Of a stretch of 64,000 bases of DNA, positions 61,084 through 64,000 are shown piece by piece (the stretch's first letter is position 1; each line of letters starts with the position of its first letter). A model generated the notes under the pieces. The model made no database searches and was not told the DNA's origin. It saw only the letters and a list, made by a program, of their open reading frames with translations. Source of the DNA: Plantago major (Eukaryota; Streptophyta; Magnoliopsida; Lamiales; Plantaginaceae). The stretch covers positions 42,476 through 106,475 of the forward strand of contig JAIFAC010000420.1 in the NCBI GenBank assembly GCA_026545765.1, in the 5' to 3' direction. The position numbers and the translations under genes were made by a program.

Positions 61084-62438
61084 CACTACTGAGAATTACT
61101 GTAACATGGAAGGGCCGAGAAAGAGGCGACGGATTTTATCAAGTAAACAAATTAAGCCCTTGATTCAGATCATGACGAGGCTGACGGAGTTCTATCCAAA
61201 AATGTGCCCGGATTTCAACGACAGTCAATCGCTTTATAAGTCAGTAGCTACTGTAGCTGACGGATAAGTTTATCCATGGTATCTGAGCGTTCAACCGGGT
61301 AAAAAAAAAAAAAAAAAATTTAGCGACGGATGAGATCTGTCAAGTATCGCTATAGCCAAAAAAAAAAAAGTTAGCGACGGATAGATCTAGAATCTGTCCA
61401 GGTAATGCATACACTTTAAAAAAACCATATATCTCCTCCACCACCTCCTTTCCTCCACCACTTCTCCTACATTTCTCCTCTCCTCCTCCTCCCACCACCA
61501 CCTTTCTCCTTCCACCACCTTTCTCCTCCACCACCACCATCCACCACCACCTCCTCCACCACCATCCTCCACCACCACCTCCTCCACCACCATCCTCCTC
61601 CACCACCACCACCTCTCTCCTCCCCACCACCATCTCACCACCACACTGCCACCACCTTTCCTCCTCCCACCACCACCCTGCCACCACCCCCTCTCTCCTC
61701 CCACCACCACCGCACCACCACCATCTCCTACCTCCTCTCCTCCCCACCACTGCCACCCCACCCACCACCACCACCTCTCTCCCTCCACTTCACCTTTGCC
61801 TACACACACCGTCTCACCACCTACCACACACCTCTCTCTCCCTCCCCAGCACCACCACCTTTCCTCCTCCCCACCCCACGCGCCACCACCTTGCCACCAC
61901 CCTTTGCCACCACACCACCCCTTTTGCCACCACCGCACTACCTTTCTCCCTCCCACCCACCCATACTTGCAAATGCTGAGCTAATTGGATACGAATACTA
62001 AAAATTGAATACAAATTATCATCTATCTGAATACTATAATCAATATCTACGTATCTGAATACAAATTGAATCACGAATTAATCCCATAGGCTCTCTGAAT
62101 ATAAAAATTCGAATACTGGTTTTATTTTTAAAAAATAGAAAATGGAAGCTGACCGGATAGATCTATCCAGGTCAAATGCATGCCATTAGGCGACGGATAG
62201 AATCCCATCCGTCGCCCATTTATCGAATAAAAAAAATGGTGAATTGATCCGTCGATCGGTCAAATGCATCGCCAATTGAATGACGGATTCGTTATCAAAT
62301 CCATCCCGACATTTCAGGAAATGACGGATTTTCTATCAAATCGCCGATCAAATGCGCGGTAGAAATGACCGGATGGAATGTTTTAACAACGACTTGGATC
62401 TGTCTATCCGTCATACTGAACCAATTTTATCAGTAGTG
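61084..62438. mobile_element. Second CACTA element, 1.36 kb
   Basis: Left terminus CACTACTGAGAA; right terminus, inverted, CACTACTGATAA. Subterminal TAGCGACGGAT and GGCGACGGAT motifs are shared with the 48927-52595 element, so the two are related. Comparison with copy B shows it is an insertion. No clean 3-bp target duplication is visible (TCT against TTG). Most of its interior is a CCACC-rich tract. No transposase. Confidence 0.75.
61434..61968. repeat. CCACC-rich pyrimidine tract
   Basis: About 530 bases dominated by CCACCACC, CTCCTCC and CTCTCTCC runs, almost purine-free apart from A. It can form triplex or quadruplex-like structures on the G-rich strand. The long frames on both strands are composition artefacts rich in Gly, Trp, Val or Pro, His. 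Confidence 0.85.
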
Positions 62439-62963
62439 TTGTACCAAAAAAGTCGAAAATGGGGCACAATTTAGTGCGGGGCGGAGGAATTACAATGATG
62501 AGAATCATCATCATATCCATATAGATTTTTACGAAAAATCCGAGAATAAGCTCGATATTCTCTACAAACTACATAAATCGAATTTTGTATTAGATCTTTC
62601 CTTGGTCAGATTTCATACCTTAGGTAAGATAATCCAGGACTATGAAAAAAGATGAAGACTTTCCTTTTCTTACCATGTGAGAATTGGAAAGTAATTTGAC
62701 AATTAATGAAATTTTAGTAGGAAAGAAGCTAGAATTTACTTGGTAATTTTAGTAAAAATTATCACGATTGAAAAAAGTAGAGATGAATGCAAGAAATTTG
62801 GGCAGCTACTTTTGGGAATGATGTGAAAGCCTAATTGAAATGGCAAATGTAGTCTTGACTTTTATGGAATTATAATGTTTACCACAACAATCATAATTCA
62901 AGCGATCGATATGGTGATGCTGAAAAATCTATCTAATATATTAAACCTAAAATCTATCTATCT

Positions 62964-63505
62964 AAAATTTTAATTATATAATTTAATTGAACATTATACA
63001 TTTCTGGTTTAAAATTAAATGTCTTAGTCGAAGTTGAATAATGTTATTGGCATTTAGCTTGCAAAAGTCGAAAATGGGACATTTGATGCAGAGATGACGG
63101 AGGAGTATAATATAGAATCATCATCATATCATCATATAGATTTTACAATCCGAATAAACGATATTAATGCTAAGCTATAAATCGATATGCATTAGATCTT
63201 TCTTTAGTACGATTTCATACCTTAGGTAAGATAATCGGATTATGAAAAAAAGATGAGGGCTTTCGCTTTTCTTACCATATGAGAATTGGAAAGTACTTTG
63301 ACATTTGTGTAATTTAGTAGGAAAAGAAGCTCACAATTTACTTGGTAATTTTAAGTAAAAATTATCTGATTGAAAAAGTAGAGATGAATGCAGGAAATTT
63401 GGTGGTAATTGCGTCTTTACTTTGGGAATGATGTGAAGCTAATTGAAGATGGCAAGTTAATGACTTTTATGGGTTATAATGTTTACCACAACTCATCAAT
63501 TAAGC
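62964..63505. repeat. Tandem duplication copy B, uninterrupted
   Basis: About 540 bp matching copy A block by block with small indels and substitutions. It acts as an empty-site control that proves the CACTA insertion in copy A. Non-coding. Confidence 0.75.
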
Positions 63506-64000
63506 ACTTAATTCGTATGTGTCCACGTGGTGCAGTACTTGATTAGATTCGATAGAATTCTAAAATGTAATCCTTCATTTGTCTTCATATAAATGTTTTG
63601 TACTCTAATTTACTTTAAAATTACCTTTAAGGTCGAATTTCGAATATAAATTGCTCTTAAATTACATCGGACAAAAAAAAAAATAAATAAAGTGATATTA
63701 AGAATGTTTGGTAAGTGTAGTGTACTTTCATAAAATATTTTCCAATATAACTCGAGAAATAATAATTTTGTCTAACTAGGAAATTACTCAAAAGTCGAAT
63801 ATACATTTGTTATGAGGCGGGGAAGTACGACAATTCTGATTGTTTCATGGAGGTTCTTGGTCAAGGTGTGATCGGTTTCGGGCTTATTTATCTTATGCGG
63901 TCTCTTTAATTTAATGGAGTGCCGAACAAGCCCGAGTCTTAATTATGAGGGCATTATAAACAGCCCCTATTAAGTTTTCTAATTACATCCCCACATATGA
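63506..64000. other. Intergenic to window end
   Basis: AT-rich sequence with no gene, terminal repeat or RNA recognised. Confidence 0.3.

Larger units (their letters stand above)
61002..62903. repeat. Tandem duplication copy A, split by a CACTA element
   Basis: Its own sequence is 61002-61083 and 62439-62903. It starts AAAATTTTAATTATATAATT and includes AAAAGTCGAAAATGGG, CATACCTTAGGTAAGATAAT, TACTTGGTAATTTTA and ATAATGTTTACCACAAC in the same order as copy B (62964-63505). It has no recognised coding. Confidence 0.75.

Noticed and set aside
61340..62074. Long minus-strand frames rich in Gly, Trp and Val
   Set aside because: They are translations of a CCACC/CTCC low-complexity tract inside a CACTA element; both strands are open for the same reason.
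61081..62441. Target-site duplication of the second CACTA
   Set aside because: The flanking triplets TCT and TTG do not match, so no duplication is claimed.
1..64000. CRISPR array or prokaryotic operon
   Set aside because: Introns, plant gene families and plant transposons dominate; no regularly spaced short repeats with unique spacers are present.

Overview
This is nuclear DNA from a flowering plant, most likely a eudicot. The evidence is spliced protein-coding genes with GT-AG introns, plant-type gene families, AT-rich intergenic DNA and a dense mix of plant transposons (Helitron, MULE, CACTA, hAT, Stowaway MITEs, LINE tails, a probable Ty3/gypsy solo LTR). I could not fix the species. No tRNA, rRNA or CRISPR was seen.

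Three host genes are clear. (1) A minus-strand cationic amino acid transporter of the CAT1 type (10681-12587, two coding exons, plus a 5'UTR intron and TATA box up to 13645). (2) A plus-strand cation-chloride cotransporter, CCC1 type (21614-31955, 13 coding exons). (3) A minus-strand DDB1, the CUL4 ubiquitin-ligase adaptor (36670-45286, 19 coding exons). I traced exon borders and phases by hand. CAT1 reads cleanly. The cotransporter carries 5 and DDB1 carries 6 single-base indels, mostly missing bases in homopolymers. Undoing them gives 981 and 1088 residues, so I read them as probable assembly errors rather than gene death. They also warn that some breaks elsewhere in the window may be artificial.

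Layout: 1-1643 unassigned, with a 53-codon ORF tail. 1644-8948 is a decayed RepHel Helitron with HUH and helicase motifs and a textbook 3' hairpin plus CTAGT end. 8949-10680 is mostly intergenic, then CAT1. 13650-21600 is intergenic with a LINE tail, a ~90-bp tandem repeat, a Stowaway MITE and a possible RNase H relic. The cotransporter gene follows. 31956-36669 holds another LINE tail, a MITE, a PIF/Harbinger-like fragment and an 870-bp Mutator-type element with long terminal inverted repeats, then DDB1.

The most structured region is 46679-55503, a three-level transposon nest. A small hAT element (8-bp target duplication CTTAAAAC) was invaded by an 8.3-kb MULE, which carries a minus-strand MURA transposase and a plus-strand GRF zinc-finger gene. 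The MULE was invaded in turn by a 3669-bp CACTA element (3-bp duplication TAG) that lies inside a transposase exon. Removing the CACTA restores the exon and its reading frame.

Downstream, 56787-59681 looks like a ~2.9-kb solo LTR containing a long palindrome around a TA microsatellite. 61002-63505 is a ~550-bp tandem duplication whose first copy is split by a second CACTA element (61084-62438) that itself contains a 0.5-kb CCACC-rich tract.
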